Positions 10,277 to 22,038 of a stretch of DNA of 64,000 nt are shown here, piece after piece. A program made the position numbers and the translations under genes. The DNA comes from Topomyia yanbarensis (lineage: Eukaryota > Arthropoda > Insecta > Diptera > Culicidae). The stretch is taken from NCBI RefSeq assembly GCF_030247195.1, contig NC_080670.1, positions 94,182,711-94,246,710 of the forward strand, read 5' to 3'. The first letter of the stretch is position 1. Each line of letters opens with the position of its first letter. Below the pieces are notes generated by a model, which ran no database searches, was not told where the DNA came from, and saw only the letters and a program-made list of their open reading frames with translations.

Positions 10277-12796
10277 GGCTAATATTTGTAAGCTATAACA
10301 CTCTTCGTTCTCAGTCTCAAAACCTAAAAACCTAAAAAAAGCAAGAACAAAAGATAAAGTAATAATAAACTCATGATCATTGCTCGCAGAGAGGACAATA
10401 GCTATCGAAAAACTTACCGTCTGATTTGATCCTTAGCTGCCTGGTCTTCCGACACAACCGCGGAGTGTTGGACGTGATAAATGGATAGGGAACTACTCTA
10501 GACACAGGAAGGTAATCATAATTTAGCCATCCTCTGCCGGTATCAGAACCGCATGGCTTCAACCCATATTTGATTGCAAAGCACGCGCTTACCTTCATCC
10601 ATATTGAACAAAGGGTGATGGAATACTGAGGTCGGTTAATAATCCGACCAAAATCGAATGATTCGCGAATCCATAAATTGTCCGATGATAAAAACATCGC
10701 AAACCCGAGTATAGGGAAATTATACGGTTGTACAACAAACGAAATTCGGGTTGTTTCATTACAGGCGAACTACCACAACAATGTTTATTGGTTCAGTGTA
10801 GATCTGAACGTACGTACTTCGTAGGTTGATCGGTCGCCGCAAACCCCGAATAGATAAGAGTAGGTAGATTTATTGAATTTCGATCTGATCCGGCAGAAAT
10901 CACTTGACATCGCGCCGGAGCGTTTCAATTAACTTTGTGTATTTTCCTCTTCGCGTCGCGTGTGATTTCGATAAACAATGTCGATTAGATTAGGTACTTA
11001 TAGAAATATCATAATGTATAAGGTAAAGATCGGGATATGTACATGATAATGGTGTAAATGAAGTATTTGAGGAAATGAAGGTGTTTTCGTTAATTTCTAT
11101 ATAAGTGTATGGAATTTATTCTAAATTTAAGAACATACGATTGATGCTAAATAAGTGGATGGTATTCGTGATGCGTGTTCTAAAGAGAATTCTATATCGA
11201 TATGGCAGACCCTTCGACAATAATATTAATAGCCAAGGCCAGCGGATTGAATGGCAGCACCAGCTATGTCACGAAAATGAAAGTAAGTGGGAACAAACTG
11301 CATTCTTTGTTTTTTTTTGTACCAACCACGGGCGGATTGTAACCGCTGAGGTTACAAAATGTTTTTTGTATAAATTTTGTTGTTTATCTGGATAATTTGT
11401 GGTCGTAATATATTCGTTAGATTATTAGAAAAATTTGGTAGAAAACCGTATTGTTTAGTGGGTATAACTCTGGTGGGTGGCAGTGGATGTATCTCTCAAT
11501 AGGTGGCTATGTGGGTGGTTGGCTGCAGTGAAGCAAAACGGATGATCGCGGAACGGTTGGAAAATGGAATGAGATGGGTCGAGTGATCATGATCAAGAGA
11601 CTCTCGGTCTTGAGGTTTCGACCGTGGAAGCGAAAAGACGTGCTTAAGTTAGCTGCTAGTTATTATACCAAACCTGGAGATACGGTGAAACCGGCTGTAA
11701 TAGCCCTGGTCGCTGAGGTGGTTTTCGACCGCCAGCTAAACGCAAAGGACCTGTCAAAACGTGCCTGTCTCGCCCTGATCAGCTTTCGAGCTGATACGGC
11801 TAATCGTAAGAGGAGATAGCAGGCCGTCGTCGCGGGTTCCCCGATTGTTAGTCGGTATTCGCTCCACCCGCTAAAAGCTAAGGACGACCGCGTGACCCGT
11901 GAGTCCGCCATTGCAGTGCGATTGGTCGTAAACCATCTACGACCAACAACAGTACAACCATCGAAAACTTACCGCTGGACGGATAAACCTCCGTGACGTT
12001 GCTGAGTTGCTCATCGCTTCGCCGAGATTGATAATCACCAGAGAAAGCCATCATCGAAACCGCCGCCACTCCACCAGACACGTAGAATAGAGTATAAACC
12101 AAATTGTGAGTAGGAATATATTAATTGTTCATAACCTTCAGAATCAATTATCCAGATCCGAAAACCCTCCCACAACTAAATACGACCCTGGGACCCGAGG
12201 ACCAAAAGAGGCCTTCCGCGCCCACCCCGGAACGTCCATACCAGGCGTTGGGGCTTAAGCGGGTTCCCTTCAGGAACTGCAACGACCATCCTCGGGGGCT
12301 GAGAGCAGCTGCGATCCCTCAAACGGTAACATGTTTCATCTTGCGATCCGGATCCATAAATCGACGAAAACGCTCTGCAAATCACCCATTTCAACTTTTT
12401 CCTCTCCCAACTTCTTCCGCGCTAGGCCTAATCTAAAAGCAGCTTTCGGAAATAATTAGCTGCTGTATGAGGGTTCGGCGGCGTTTGTAACATGTTATGT
12501 AGATTGCACTAGCGAAGCAATGAAGAAATTCGGCATAGTCAGGGTGCACCTGATTTGTTCCTTTCGTTCTTCCGTAACGGCAAGCACGCGCCGAAAGAGT
12601 GCTCTACATAGGCCAGCTCAGAAACCACACCTGTCGGAGCTGTGGGAGGAATGTGGCCACTTAACTGTAAATGTGAGAAAGTACATAAACAAGTGAGCGA
12701 GAAATGCAACTAAAATCCATACCGTGTTCATCGCCGTTTTATACAATACAAGAGGATTAAATATTTTTCAAACTCCCGTTCTAATCATTTTTTGTC
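10277..12796. other. Noncoding DNA, no recognised gene
   Basis: I recognise no conserved protein here. Two minus-strand GTAAGT donor-like sites end open stretches: one reading from about 12055 to 11973 and one ending at 10418. In the second case a GTAAGC and a pyrimidine-rich acceptor lie shortly upstream, giving an 80-nt exon-like piece. These could be exons of an unknown gene, but chance is as likely. The 81-codon + frame at 11574 (basic, no domain) is also unassigned. Confidence 0.3.
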
Positions 12797-13640
12797 CAAT
12801 TGAAGTCTGCCAAAACATTTTTGAAAAGAGCGATGCGCCATTTTCTGCAGTAATAAGCAAGGGAGCATTTTTTAATCACATAATCCAATTGGAATTCCTT
12901 CAACGTAGCATATTCATTCCGTGGTTTAGTTGATCTACTCGTCGCATGTTTGTTTTGATTTTTGGATAGCCTCCACACGCTCACCAAATTCAACTCAGTT
13001 TATAGAGAACAGTTGCGCAGAGAGTGGAGTCTGCCTGTCGGGCACAATTGGAGTCCATCTCTGATACCTCTGCAGCAAGATTGGATTCTGGTTTTGCTTG
13101 ATGAGTGGACTTTCTTCTCTCTGCGTACCGTAATACTGACGCCTTTGTCCTAATCAACTAATGGTGCGCCTACTCAGAGATGTTGACTTTGACTTTCTGA
13201 TTGTGATTGAATTTTTGAATACTACCTTTGCGTTTGCGTTACTTAAGAGCTGATCACAGTTTGTTGAACGTGTGGATAGCATGTCGGTAGACAAGATTAA
13301 AAACATATTTTTCTTTTTCATTTGGTTTTGTGGTGTCAATAAATCACTGTGATGTTTAGAAGTTTCTGTACATGCTCGACTGTGTGATGTAATGTATTCA
13401 GGTTTTAAGAACTGCTAATCATTACAATTTTTTTGGAGTTTTCGATCAGGATTTTGAATATTTCTCGTTAGACGTAAGGTTGCAGCTTGGGAGGCCGGAA
13501 AAGTAAAGTGTTGTGACTGACCTTTGAACGAAGCAAAGTGGTGTTAGTGTTATTGTTCCGAACCCATATTTGACAGTTTCTACGCTCTTTGATGTTGCTG
13601 GTCAGCTGTTCAATATTGCAGACATTTGATCACCCAGTAG

Positions 13641-13807
13641 CCCGGTTGAACTCATTCCGGAACCGGTTCGGATTTCTGAATGGAGTCATGGATTCCGGGT
13701 CGGATGCAACAACCGATTCCGACTCAGAATCGGTTGTTGCATTTGATTTGGAGTCCATACTGGCTTCATTCAGGATTCCGATTCAAATTCCGAGTGGTTT
13801 GACCGGG
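13641..13807. mobile_element. Hairpin MITE, CCCGGTTGAAC ends, 2-bp duplication
   Basis: A 167-bp near-palindrome. The left end CCCGGTTGAAC is inverted at the right end GTTTGACCGGG, and the centre folds around the complementary pair GCAACAACCGATTC and GAATCGGTTGTTGC. AG flanks both sides (13639-13640, 13808-13809). Relatives are at 36715-36871 and 43546-43725. Confidence 0.75.
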
Positions 13808-13984
13808 AGGCAGTGGACGGGCAGCGTTGTGGGTGTCATTCCGATTGAGCTGAGGCTTGGAGGTGAAACCTTGCTTTACTTAATGTTTCACAGGCTGGTA
13901 GTGATGACTTTATGAAATATAATGATAGTATACTTGACAGTAATTGGACGATGATTATTCGGCCTAGATTAAATGATGACATCA

Positions 13985-14074
13985 GGGGCCCTGTTCTCAC
14001 AGTCGCGTCGCTTGGTGACTGGAAGGAAATTTTCTTCTAGTCGCTAGGAGGCGTGGCTGTGGGAATGGGGCCCC
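13985..14074. mobile_element. 90-bp MITE with GGGGCCC ends
   Basis: The left end GGGGCCCTGTTCTCACAG is inverted at the right end CTGTGGGAATGGGGCCCC, leaving about 45 bp between the arms. No clear target duplication. Confidence 0.55.
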
Positions 14075-15524
14075 AGGTAGAATCTAGGTTATACGAAGAT
14101 GAGTGAAAGTTCATTTTATGCTTCAACAAATACGCGAATGATCGTGATTTTCTATTAGTTTAGGATTCCATCTTATTTCAACCTGAGGTTTCAGCCCTCG
14201 CTTTAATGCGCACTGCTTTTGCTACATTCCCACCAGATCAATATAATAGGCGGTTGTCCGCTGTAATCGTCTGTGTCCCTTATCATTTGTTTTTGTAAGG
14301 TGATTCTTCAGCAGTGCTGTCTTTGAAAATGAACCACTTCGGTTATGCAACTAAATTTTACCGACCTTATTTTGATGCAAATAATAGAGCGGTCTTCATT
14401 TCGTGACATTCTGAATTGCACATATTTTGTTGCATGTAATTTTAAATGCTTTTTGATTTGATGGCATTGTGGGGAACACGTGTCCGCCGGTTGATGCCGG
14501 TCGGGCTGACAGTTTTTAGGACTCTGAGAACAAATTTCTTTGTTTGTCGACCAACTAGGAAACTACGCGTGGTATTCTTGATATTATATCGGCATCATTT
14601 TGCACTATACACAGTTTTTGTCCACATTACGCGCGATCGTACCGATTGTCTATTAAAGATATCAGATTAGCTCGCAGTTTTAGCAGTACTCCCACGGCCG
14701 GATGTTTGGAGTTCAAATTGCTGTAGTTTAGGGAAAAGGTAAATCACTCTCGATGGCCGGCTATCCAGAGTTTAAACACAAGAAAAACATAACTAAATAT
14801 CTTTTTGCTCTGAGTAATCGTATACTCTGAGTCTAATTATCTCACCGCATAAAAACATTCATTTCGTGGTCGCATTGCCTGCTTGTGGCGAATCCTAGAC
14901 CTATACCTGTCCCTCAATCCAACTCCGTAATACCTATGGAAGCGTCGCTGAGTCGGTGGCCTTTCTTAAGTAGATATTACATCAACGTTTCCTACTCTAT
15001 CCTAAGTATCGGTGAAGATGGTCGTGGCCGGCAATAACGATTCTCATGCTATTGGTTTACTGATTCAAAAGAGATAAAGCTCATTCCCGTTCATTTATCT
15101 CACAAGCAACATGAGTTAAATTACCGATAGGCAACATGATAATCGTTAGTATGCAATCTACGAATAGCACCGTGCTTCGCAACGCAACGCAACGCAATTG
15201 AAGTCTGCCAAAACATTTTTGGGGTAGACCTTGTCGCTGTAGAGTTCTATGCAATTCCTTTCACATACACTAATTGGGGTTTTGTTTTCCTCCAGTTGAC
15301 ATATATAAAACTCAGCCAATTTAAACGTTCGAAATAGCTCGCCTGAAGTATTTATAATGGTGTTGAAATGCTCTGTGTCGCTCTTTTTTTACAATGGAGA
15401 AGACCTTTACGTCCTAGCCCAGTACACGTGCTATTGGTAGGGTCCAGCTACCGCACGGGGTGCACTGGGGGCGTGTCGGGCTCGAATGGTGACGCTGCCA
15501 CTAATACTCCACATGAGGCTGACT

Positions 15525-15870
15525 TGTGTGCTCACCTTACTCATTCCTTGCTAGGCTTACTTTTGTGCTCGCCCCACCCATACCATGTGAGGCTGACTTG
15601 GGTGCTCACCCTATCACCTGATTCTCTCTCAATCGTGCCACTCTATTGTACCTCTGTCACTCCCCCTGGCAGCCCATGTGCGACATTTTTCTTAGGCCCC
15701 ACTTCTGACATACCATGCGAGACTGACTTGTGTGCTCACCTTTTTCATTCCTTGCTAGGCTGACTTTTGTGCTAGCCTCTACCATACCATGTGAGGCTGA
15801 CTTTTGTGCTCACCCTTAACATGCCGTGTGAGACTGACTTGGATGCTCACCCTTTCACTCTTCTGCCACG
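15525..15870 (-). repeat. Minisatellite in LINE C 3' UTR
   Basis: Variants of the complement of GTGAGCACAAAAGTCAGCCT are repeated many times with variable spacers such as CATGG. The same array stands in the 3' UTR of LINE A (about 30333-30770), so it is a feature of this LINE subfamily. Confidence 0.75.
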
Positions 15871-16098
15871 CCATGAGGCATCGATAGCTAAGTCCCAACA
15901 TACTACGCTACGATTCTCCCGTCTTGGCATGAGGCAGTCCACTTATACGCCTATACACTCACTCTTCTGTCTTGCTTCGGGGTGGCTGGGTTTACCCCAT
16001 ACGCGGTTGCCAGTCGCTGCGCCAAACCTGCCTCAGCATGAACAGACCATTCACTCCCTTTTTTGCGCTTGACCTTTTTCGCTCCAACTAACCAATCA

Positions 16099-16452
16099 CT
16101 AGCTAGCCGTGCCCGTCGTCTGTTGCTCGGTTCGCCAGATTACCTGTAGCCTACAGGCAATCTGGGTGGTAGCAGCCGAGACTGTGTTCCACTTCTCCAC
16201 CGATTGACACATCCGCTGAATAAGGGTATCAGGGGTTGTGTCCCAGCCACAGACGTCAAGCATTGCTCTTCTTTCGACGTCGAACCGATGACATACGAAC
16301 AGTATGTGTTCGGCAGTTTCGTCTACACCTGGGAAGTCCGGGCAGGCTGGGACCTCCGCGTGCCCGAACCTGTGGAGGTACTGTCGGAAACAGCCATGGC
16401 CTGACAGGAATTGTGTCAGGTGGAAGTGAACTTCCCCATGGGGTCTTCCCAC
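16099..16452 (-). pseudogene. LINE C ORF2, C-terminal Cys/His region
   Basis: The fragment carries the C-terminal region of an R1-type ORF2: HFHLTQFLSGHG, CFRQYLHRFG, then a Cys/His motif ending DETAEHILFVC. In LINE A the first half of that motif reads CPDCPG; here it reads CPDFPG, so one cysteine is changed. The frame is interrupted from the reverse-transcriptase part upstream (16591-17994). Confidence 0.8.
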
Positions 16453-16590
16453 CCAGCTTGATATGCTAGGTATCAGCCGGTGGGTCCACCTACCTTTCGA
16501 GGAGTTGTCCCACTCACGCTACCATCTGGCGACCGTGGTCACCCTGGTGCGCTCGCGGGTCCTCTATTTCCACGTAGCTCGAAACACTCC

Positions 16591-17994
16591 TCATCTTCCC
16601 GAATGATCAGCCCGACTGGCAAAGCCGACGATCTTGACCCCAGGAGGGAACTTTAGTCTCAGAACCACGTCATACATGAGGTTCCATAGCACCGGGCCTA
16701 GGATCGAGCCCTGCGGGACTCCGGCGGTAATCGGAACCCTTTTCTGATCGGCATCGGTCTCGTATAGCAGTACGCGGTTCTGGAAGTAACTTTCCAGGAT
16801 CCGGTACAGACCCATCGGTAGGCTAAGCCGGTGTAACGAGAGCGCGATGGCATCCCAGCTTGCGCTGTTGAATGCGTTCTTCACGTCAAGTGTCACTAAC
16901 GCACAGTATCGAATGCCTCGCCTTTTTCGTTGGATCGCTATCTCGGCAGTATTTATCACTGAGTTGAGAGCGTCCACTGTGGACTTACCCTTCCGAAAGC
17001 CAAAGTGGTTGCTTGACAGGACGTCCGTACCTTCCGCGTACGGTGTTAGCCTGTTGAGGATAATCCTCTCAAGCAGTTTGCCAGTCGTGTCGATCAGACA
17101 GATTGGTCTGTACGCCGATGGGTCGCCTGGCGGCTTCCCGGGCTTCGGCAACAGCACCAATTTCTGCCTTTTCCATCTATCGGGGAAACGGCACTCGTCA
17201 AGGCACCTCTGCATAGCTAGCCTGAACATGTTCGGGTTCGCTATGATCGCTGCCTTGAGAGCGCTGTTTGGAACTCCATCAGGCCCTGGAGCTTTGTTCA
17301 TTGCTAGGGATTTAGCCACTGCGAGTAGTTCTTCATTCGTCACCGGAGCCACCGTTTCGGCCGTGCCCGCACTGTCTCGTAGTGCAGGTGGCCAGGGGCT
17401 TGTGGCTCGAGACGGGAAGAGTACTTCGATAATCGTCGCCAACCGGTCCGGAGACCGTTCTTGGGGTGAAGAGCCCCCTTTGGTCTTGGCCATCACTATC
17501 CTGTAGGCGTCACCCCACGGATTCGCGTTGGCACTCTCACACAGGTTGTCGAAACACGCTCTCTTGCTGCTTTTAATAGCCTTGTTAAGGGCCAATTTCG
17601 CAGCTCGAAACACTTCACGGCGGTTCTCTCTTGCATCCTCGGTGCGAGCTCTTCGCATCCTACGTCTAGCTCTGAGGCAGGCTGATCGTAGAGCAGCAAT
17701 CTCGGCACTCCACCAGTATACCGGGCATCTGCCGTTTCTTGGCAGTGTTTTTCTCGGCATAGTGGCGTTGCACGTGCGTGATAGAACAGCTACCAGCGCA
17801 TCCCCGCTTAGACTGTCGGTGTTGGCCACCAGTCCCAGGGCCGCGGTGAAAGCTTCGCTGTCGAAGTGATTGGACTTCCACCCGCGTGCCTGACAGGGAT
17901 CTCCCGCAACACCCTCGGCGGAGGAGTGTATTACCTCTTGAGCCGGGAACCGTCCCGTTGTACAGATTGCCACCATTCCAGACCCGTCCGACAC
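16591..17994 (-). pseudogene. LINE C ORF2, internally deleted endonuclease/RT
   Basis: This would be the APE-type endonuclease and reverse transcriptase of the LINE. Reading from 17994, a short endonuclease N-terminal piece ends at SAEGVAGDPCQ, where LINE A has about 400 bp more. The fingers and palm of the RT follow (NKAPGPDGVPN, RPICLIDTTGK, VTLDVKNAFN, GVPQGSILGP). The frame reaches VGFA and then jumps to C-terminal sequence, so the catalytic FADD box is lost. The junction shares the bases TGCC with both LINE A parents, which suggests a microhomology deletion. Confidence 0.85.
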
Positions 17995-18125
17995 CCAATT
18001 GCCGTTGCCGGCAGGGATGTTGTACGGGTCTGATAGGAGGGCGACATCTGTCCTCGACTCCGAGACCGACTACCACAGCAGCTGTTGGGCTGCTGCACAA
18101 TGGTTAAGATTTAGCTGTGTGACGT

Positions 18126-18350
18126 TCACGGCTTCTTCTTATTTACCTCACCGAAGGGACACGAAGGTCCGCCCATAGCATGTTTATGGGCTTGCTTCTT
18201 AGCGGTGCAGATAAGGCACTTATGCGCCTTAGTGCAACCCCGCTCCTTATGCCCCTCCTCGCCGCAGCGACGACATAGTTTGCTCCTGTCTATGCCCTTG
18301 CACTCGTAGGTTTTGTGGCCGGACTCAAGGCACCGATAGCACCTATCCAC
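18126..18350 (-). pseudogene. LINE C ORF1, zinc-knuckle remnant
   Basis: This is the C-terminus of the LINE nucleic-acid-binding ORF1 protein: CYRCLESGHKTYEC and CRRCGEEGHKERGC are CCHC knuckles, followed by a third cluster CLIC with GPSC. R1-clade ORF1 proteins typically carry three such knuckles. Upstream sequence to 18595 is still ORF1-like but frameshifted, and then ends at the truncation. Confidence 0.85.
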
Positions 18351-18607
18351 TGAAGGCGGCTGGGGTATGCTAATTGGGCATACCGACCAGCCGATCTTCA
18401 GCTTACCTTTCTCGGTTACCTTTTGGCATCCGCCTTCAGAAGCCTGAGGTAGGCTACTTGGGTGCCGGAGGGTCTCTCTCTAAAACGCACGCAGGCTGCG
18501 ACGACATCTTCTGCTTTCGTGAACTCGTCCAGATGGTTGCACTGGAGAGTCATTTCCGTTCCTAGCGATCTGACTTGGGAGCCTTCACCAAGGACCTCTG
18601 TGTCGCT

Positions 18608-19070
18608 TTAAAACTTATTCAGGAGACGTACTGTTTAGATATCTGACGTTTGAAATACGCACACCAAGATCTCGCAATTTCATACTACCGCCCTCCCCTT
18701 AAGCCCAGGAGTGATTTGTTTTCCTCCCAATCCAAACGTCAAAACGGCACAATACCAACGCAGCTGGATAAGTCTATACCGTTGGTCAGGTTCCATCATA
18801 AAAAAAAATCCGACCGAAAAGCTATTTTCGATTTGTTTTCCTCCACCTGTGGCTGGTGGAAGAAAACAAAACGTCAAACACACAAATGCAGTTACAGATT
18901 GCCAAGTACTCTATAAAATGGAAACAAATAAAATGAAAATTTAAATCATATATGAACAGTATGCTTTGATCGAACAGCGCTTCCAAATTAATTTTTCTTC
19001 TACAATTCGACCTGTCAACACGAAGGGTAGACAAATTTGATTGCGTGGTGAGTCATAAAATGATTACCCT
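18608..19070. other. Noncoding spacer between LINE C and LINE B
   Basis: No gene. There is a direct similarity between TTTGTTTTCCTCCCAAT (about 18717) and TTTGTTTTCCTCCACCT (about 18834). It may be old repeat DNA. Confidence 0.4.
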
Positions 19071-19138
19071 TTTGTATGGGACCTTTTTATTACAATGGAG
19101 AAGACGTTTACATCATAACCCAGTACACGTGCTATTGG

Positions 19139-20601
19139 TAGTTGTCCAAGCTACCACACGGGGTATACTGGGGGCGTGTCGGGCTCAACCAGGGGGCCAT
19201 ACCGACTAAACTCCATTGGGCTCCGCCATCTATCCCCAGGAACTACCTTTCGGCATTACTTCTGGGGGGATGGCCGTACTTAACGTACGCTCTCACTCGT
19301 GGCTGACATTCGCACTCACTCACGCCCTACATTCCTCTGCCACGCCTCGAGGTGTCAGTAGCGATAGGTACCGGCAATATACTCTACGTTACGACCCTCC
19401 CATCTCGGCATGGGCAGAGCATACCTCCGTCTATCATCCGCCAATTTACTCGCTCTATCGCCATGCATCGGCGTGGCTATCGCGGTTGCTACCGCTGTGC
19501 CACCCTTGCCTCAGCATTAGCAAACCATTCATTTCTCCGCACATAACCCAATCCGCTCTAGCTCACCAAACCCGAATTGGTCATACTCCTTGCCTGCTGC
19601 TCGGCGCTCCATGCTCTCTGCAACCTGCAGGCAATCAGAGTGGTAGCAGTCGAAACTGCGTTCCACTTCTCTACCGCTTAGCACATCCCCTGTACAAGGG
19701 TATCAGGGGTTGTGTCCCAGCCGCAGACGTCTAGCATAGTTCCTCTTTCGACGTCGAAGAGGGGACATACGAATAGTATGTGCTCCGCAGTCTCGTCGAC
19801 ACCTGGGCAGACTGGGGCCTCAGCATGCCCAAACCTGTGGAGGTACTGTCGGAAACAGCCATGTTGTCCTACAAGCTACCACACGGGGTGTACTGGGGGC
19901 GTGTCGGGCTCAACCAGGGGGCCATACCTTCTAAACTCCATTGGGCTCCGCCATCTATCCCCAGGAACTACCTTTCGGCATTACTTCTGGGGGGATGGCC
20001 GTACTTAACGTACGCTCTCACTCGTGCCTTACATTCGCACTCACTCACGCCCTGCATTCCTCTGCCAAGCCTCGAGGTGTCTGTAGCGTTAGGTACCAGC
20101 AATATACTCTACGTTACAACCCTCACATCTCGGCATGGGCAGACCATACCTCCGTCTATCATCCGCCAATTCACTCGCTCTATCGCCATGCATCGGCGTG
20201 GCTATCGCGGTTGCAACCGCTGTGCCACCCTTGCCTCAGCATTATCAAACCATTCATTCATTTCTCCGCACATAACCCAATCCGCTCTAGCTAACCAAAC
20301 CCAAGTCAGTCATACTCCTCGCCTGCTGCTCGGCGCTCCATGCTCTCTGCAGCCTGCAGGCAATCTGACTGGTAGCAGTCGAAACTGCGTTCCACTTCTC
20401 TACCGCTTGGCACATCCCCTGTACAAGGGTATTAGGGGTTGTGTCCAAGCCGCAGACGTCTAGCATAGCTTCTCTTTCGACGTCGAAGAGGGGACATACG
20501 AATAGTATGTGCTCCGCAGTTTCGTCGACACCTGGGCAGTCTGGGCAGACTGGGGCCTCAGCATGCCCAAACCTGTGGAGGTACTGTCGGAAACAGCCAT
20601 G
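19139..20601 (-). repeat. Tandem duplication of the LINE B 3' part (~730 bp units)
   Basis: Two adjacent copies, about 19144-19863 and 19864-20601, each hold the ORF2 C-terminus and the start of the 3' UTR. The string CTACCACACGG is at 19151 and at 19876 (725 bp apart), and ACAGCCATG ends the units 738 bp apart; the difference is a few small indels. The duplication explains why two ORF2 ends are seen. Confidence 0.85.
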
Positions 20602-21711
20602 GCCTGACAGGAATTGTGTCAGATGGAAGTGAACTTCCCCATGGGGTCTTCCCGCCCAGCTCGGTATGTTCGGTATCAGCCTCCACTTACCTCTCGAGGA
20701 GTTATCCCATTCGCGCTGCCATCTGGCGACCGAGGTCACCCTGGCACGCTCACGGACTCCCCTATTGCCACGCAATTCGAAACAATCTTCGTCTTCCCGG
20801 ATGACCAGCCCGACTGGCATCATACCCGCTATCACGCAGGATGCATCGTGTGATACCGTGCGGTAGGCAGATATCACTCTGAGACACATCACTCGATAGG
20901 TGCTCTCCAATTTGCGACGGTAACTGGTTACTTCCAGTGCCCTCGCCCAGGACGGTCCACCGTACCTAAGGATAGATACGGCGACACCGGCCAGTAGCCT
21001 ACGTCTACTGGCGCACACCTTGGAGCTGTTGGACATCATGCTCGATAATACCGCAACAGCCACCGAATCCTTCTTGCACGCATAGTCGACATGGCTGCCG
21101 AAGGTCAGCTTGTCGTCTATGATGGCCCCAAGAATCTTCAGACTCCGCTTAGAAGTTGTCTCGACTTCTCCCGCTTGGATAACTGCTTGTTGTACCGATT
21201 TGCGGTTATTAACAACAACCACCTCCGTCTTGTGGTGGGCGAGCTCTAGGCCTCTCGCGCTCATCCATTCCGCCACTATGCTTATCGCGTGTGCCGCCGT
21301 TAGTTCTACCTCGGAGATTGACTCCCCGTAGACCGCCAGGGCGACATCATCGGCGAAACCGACGATTTTCACACCCGGAGGGAACGTTAGTCTCAGAACC
21401 CCGTCATACATAAGGTTCCATAATACCGGGCCCAGGATTGAACCTTGCGGGACTCCTGCGGTAATAAGAACACTTCGCTGACCGGCATCGGTCTCGTATA
21501 ATAGTACACGGTTCTGGAAGTAGCTTTCCAAGATCCGGTACAGGCCCACCGGCAGACCAAGCCGGTGTAACGAGAGCGCGATGGCATCCCAGCTTGCGCT
21601 GTTGAATGCGTTCTTCACGTCAAGTGTCACTAACGCACAATATCGAATACCTCGCCTTTTCCGTTGGATCGCTATCTCTGCAGTCCTTACCACTGAGTTG
21701 AGAGCGTCCAC
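20287..21711 (-). pseudogene. LINE B ORF2, RT palm to C-terminus
   Basis: This encodes the LINE reverse transcriptase from VTLDVKNAFN through GVPQGSILGP and the intact catalytic box VGFADDVALAVYG to the C-terminal Cys/His motif (CPDCPGVDETAEH, FVCP) and the stop at 20287. There is no RNase H domain, which agrees with the R1 clade. The upstream RT fingers are one frame away at 21716-21979. The N-terminal endonuclease is missing because of a deletion that joins ORF1 to the RT near 22040. Confidence 0.85.
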
Positions 21712-21715
21712 CGTA

Positions 21716-21979
21716 TCACTTTCCCTTTTGAAAACCGAACTGATTACTTGACAGGCCCTCCGTACCTTCTGCGTATGGAGTTAGCCTGTTGAGGATAATC
21801 CTCTCAAGCAATTTGCCCGTCGTGTCAATCAGATAGATTGGTCTGTATGCCGATGGGTCACGAGGCGGCTTCCCGGCCTTCGGCAACAGTACCAGCTTCT
21901 GCCTTTTCCATCCATCCGGAAAACGGCACTCGTCAAGGCATCTCTCCATAGCCAACCTGAACATGTTCGGGTTCGCCAT
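21716..21979 (-). pseudogene. LINE B ORF2, RT fingers, frameshifted
   Basis: The sequence matches the LINE A RT region NPNMFRLAM to SSNQFGF, with RPIYLIDTTGK. A small indel around 21712-21716 separates it from the palm. Upstream, at about 22030-22045, the sequence passes directly into ORF1, so the first 400 residues of ORF2 and the end of ORF1 are deleted. GCAGCAG lies at the junction and may have been the shared sequence. Confidence 0.8.
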
Positions 21980-22038
21980 GATTGCTGTCTTGAGAGCGCT
22001 GTTTGGAACTCCATCAGGCCCTGGAGCTTTATTCGCCG

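Larger units (their letters stand above)
12824..15194. other. Noncoding 2.4 kb segment between direct repeats
   Basis: No gene recognised. It holds two MITEs, listed separately (13641-13807 and 13985-14074). Sequence near 14880-15050 resembles the 3' untranslated part of a non-LTR element, but no coding domain is visible. Short open frames in it have no domains. Confidence 0.4.
12797..15221. repeat. 27-bp perfect direct repeats 2.4 kb apart
   Basis: An identical 27-bp string beginning CAATTGAAGTCTGCC occurs at 12797-12823 and 15195-15221. The second copy is preceded by a short (CGCAA)n tract at about 15177-15194. The arrangement resembles a target duplication around a 2371-bp insert with a simple tail, but the insert has no recognised coding sequence. 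Confidence 0.6.
15383..18595 (-). mobile_element. R1-clade LINE, 5'-truncated and deleted (LINE C)
   Basis: A minus-strand non-LTR retrotransposon. Its 3' end with a short poly(T) complement is at about 15384-15390, and the 5' end is truncated inside ORF1 at 18595. Identical 12-bp flanks CTCTGTGTCGCT (15371-15382 and 18596-18607) are the target duplication. Two internal deletions have removed most of the endonuclease and the catalytic part of the reverse transcriptase. The three LINE insertions of this window share no target sequence, so this family does not look site-specific, unlike R1 in rDNA. Confidence 0.85.
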
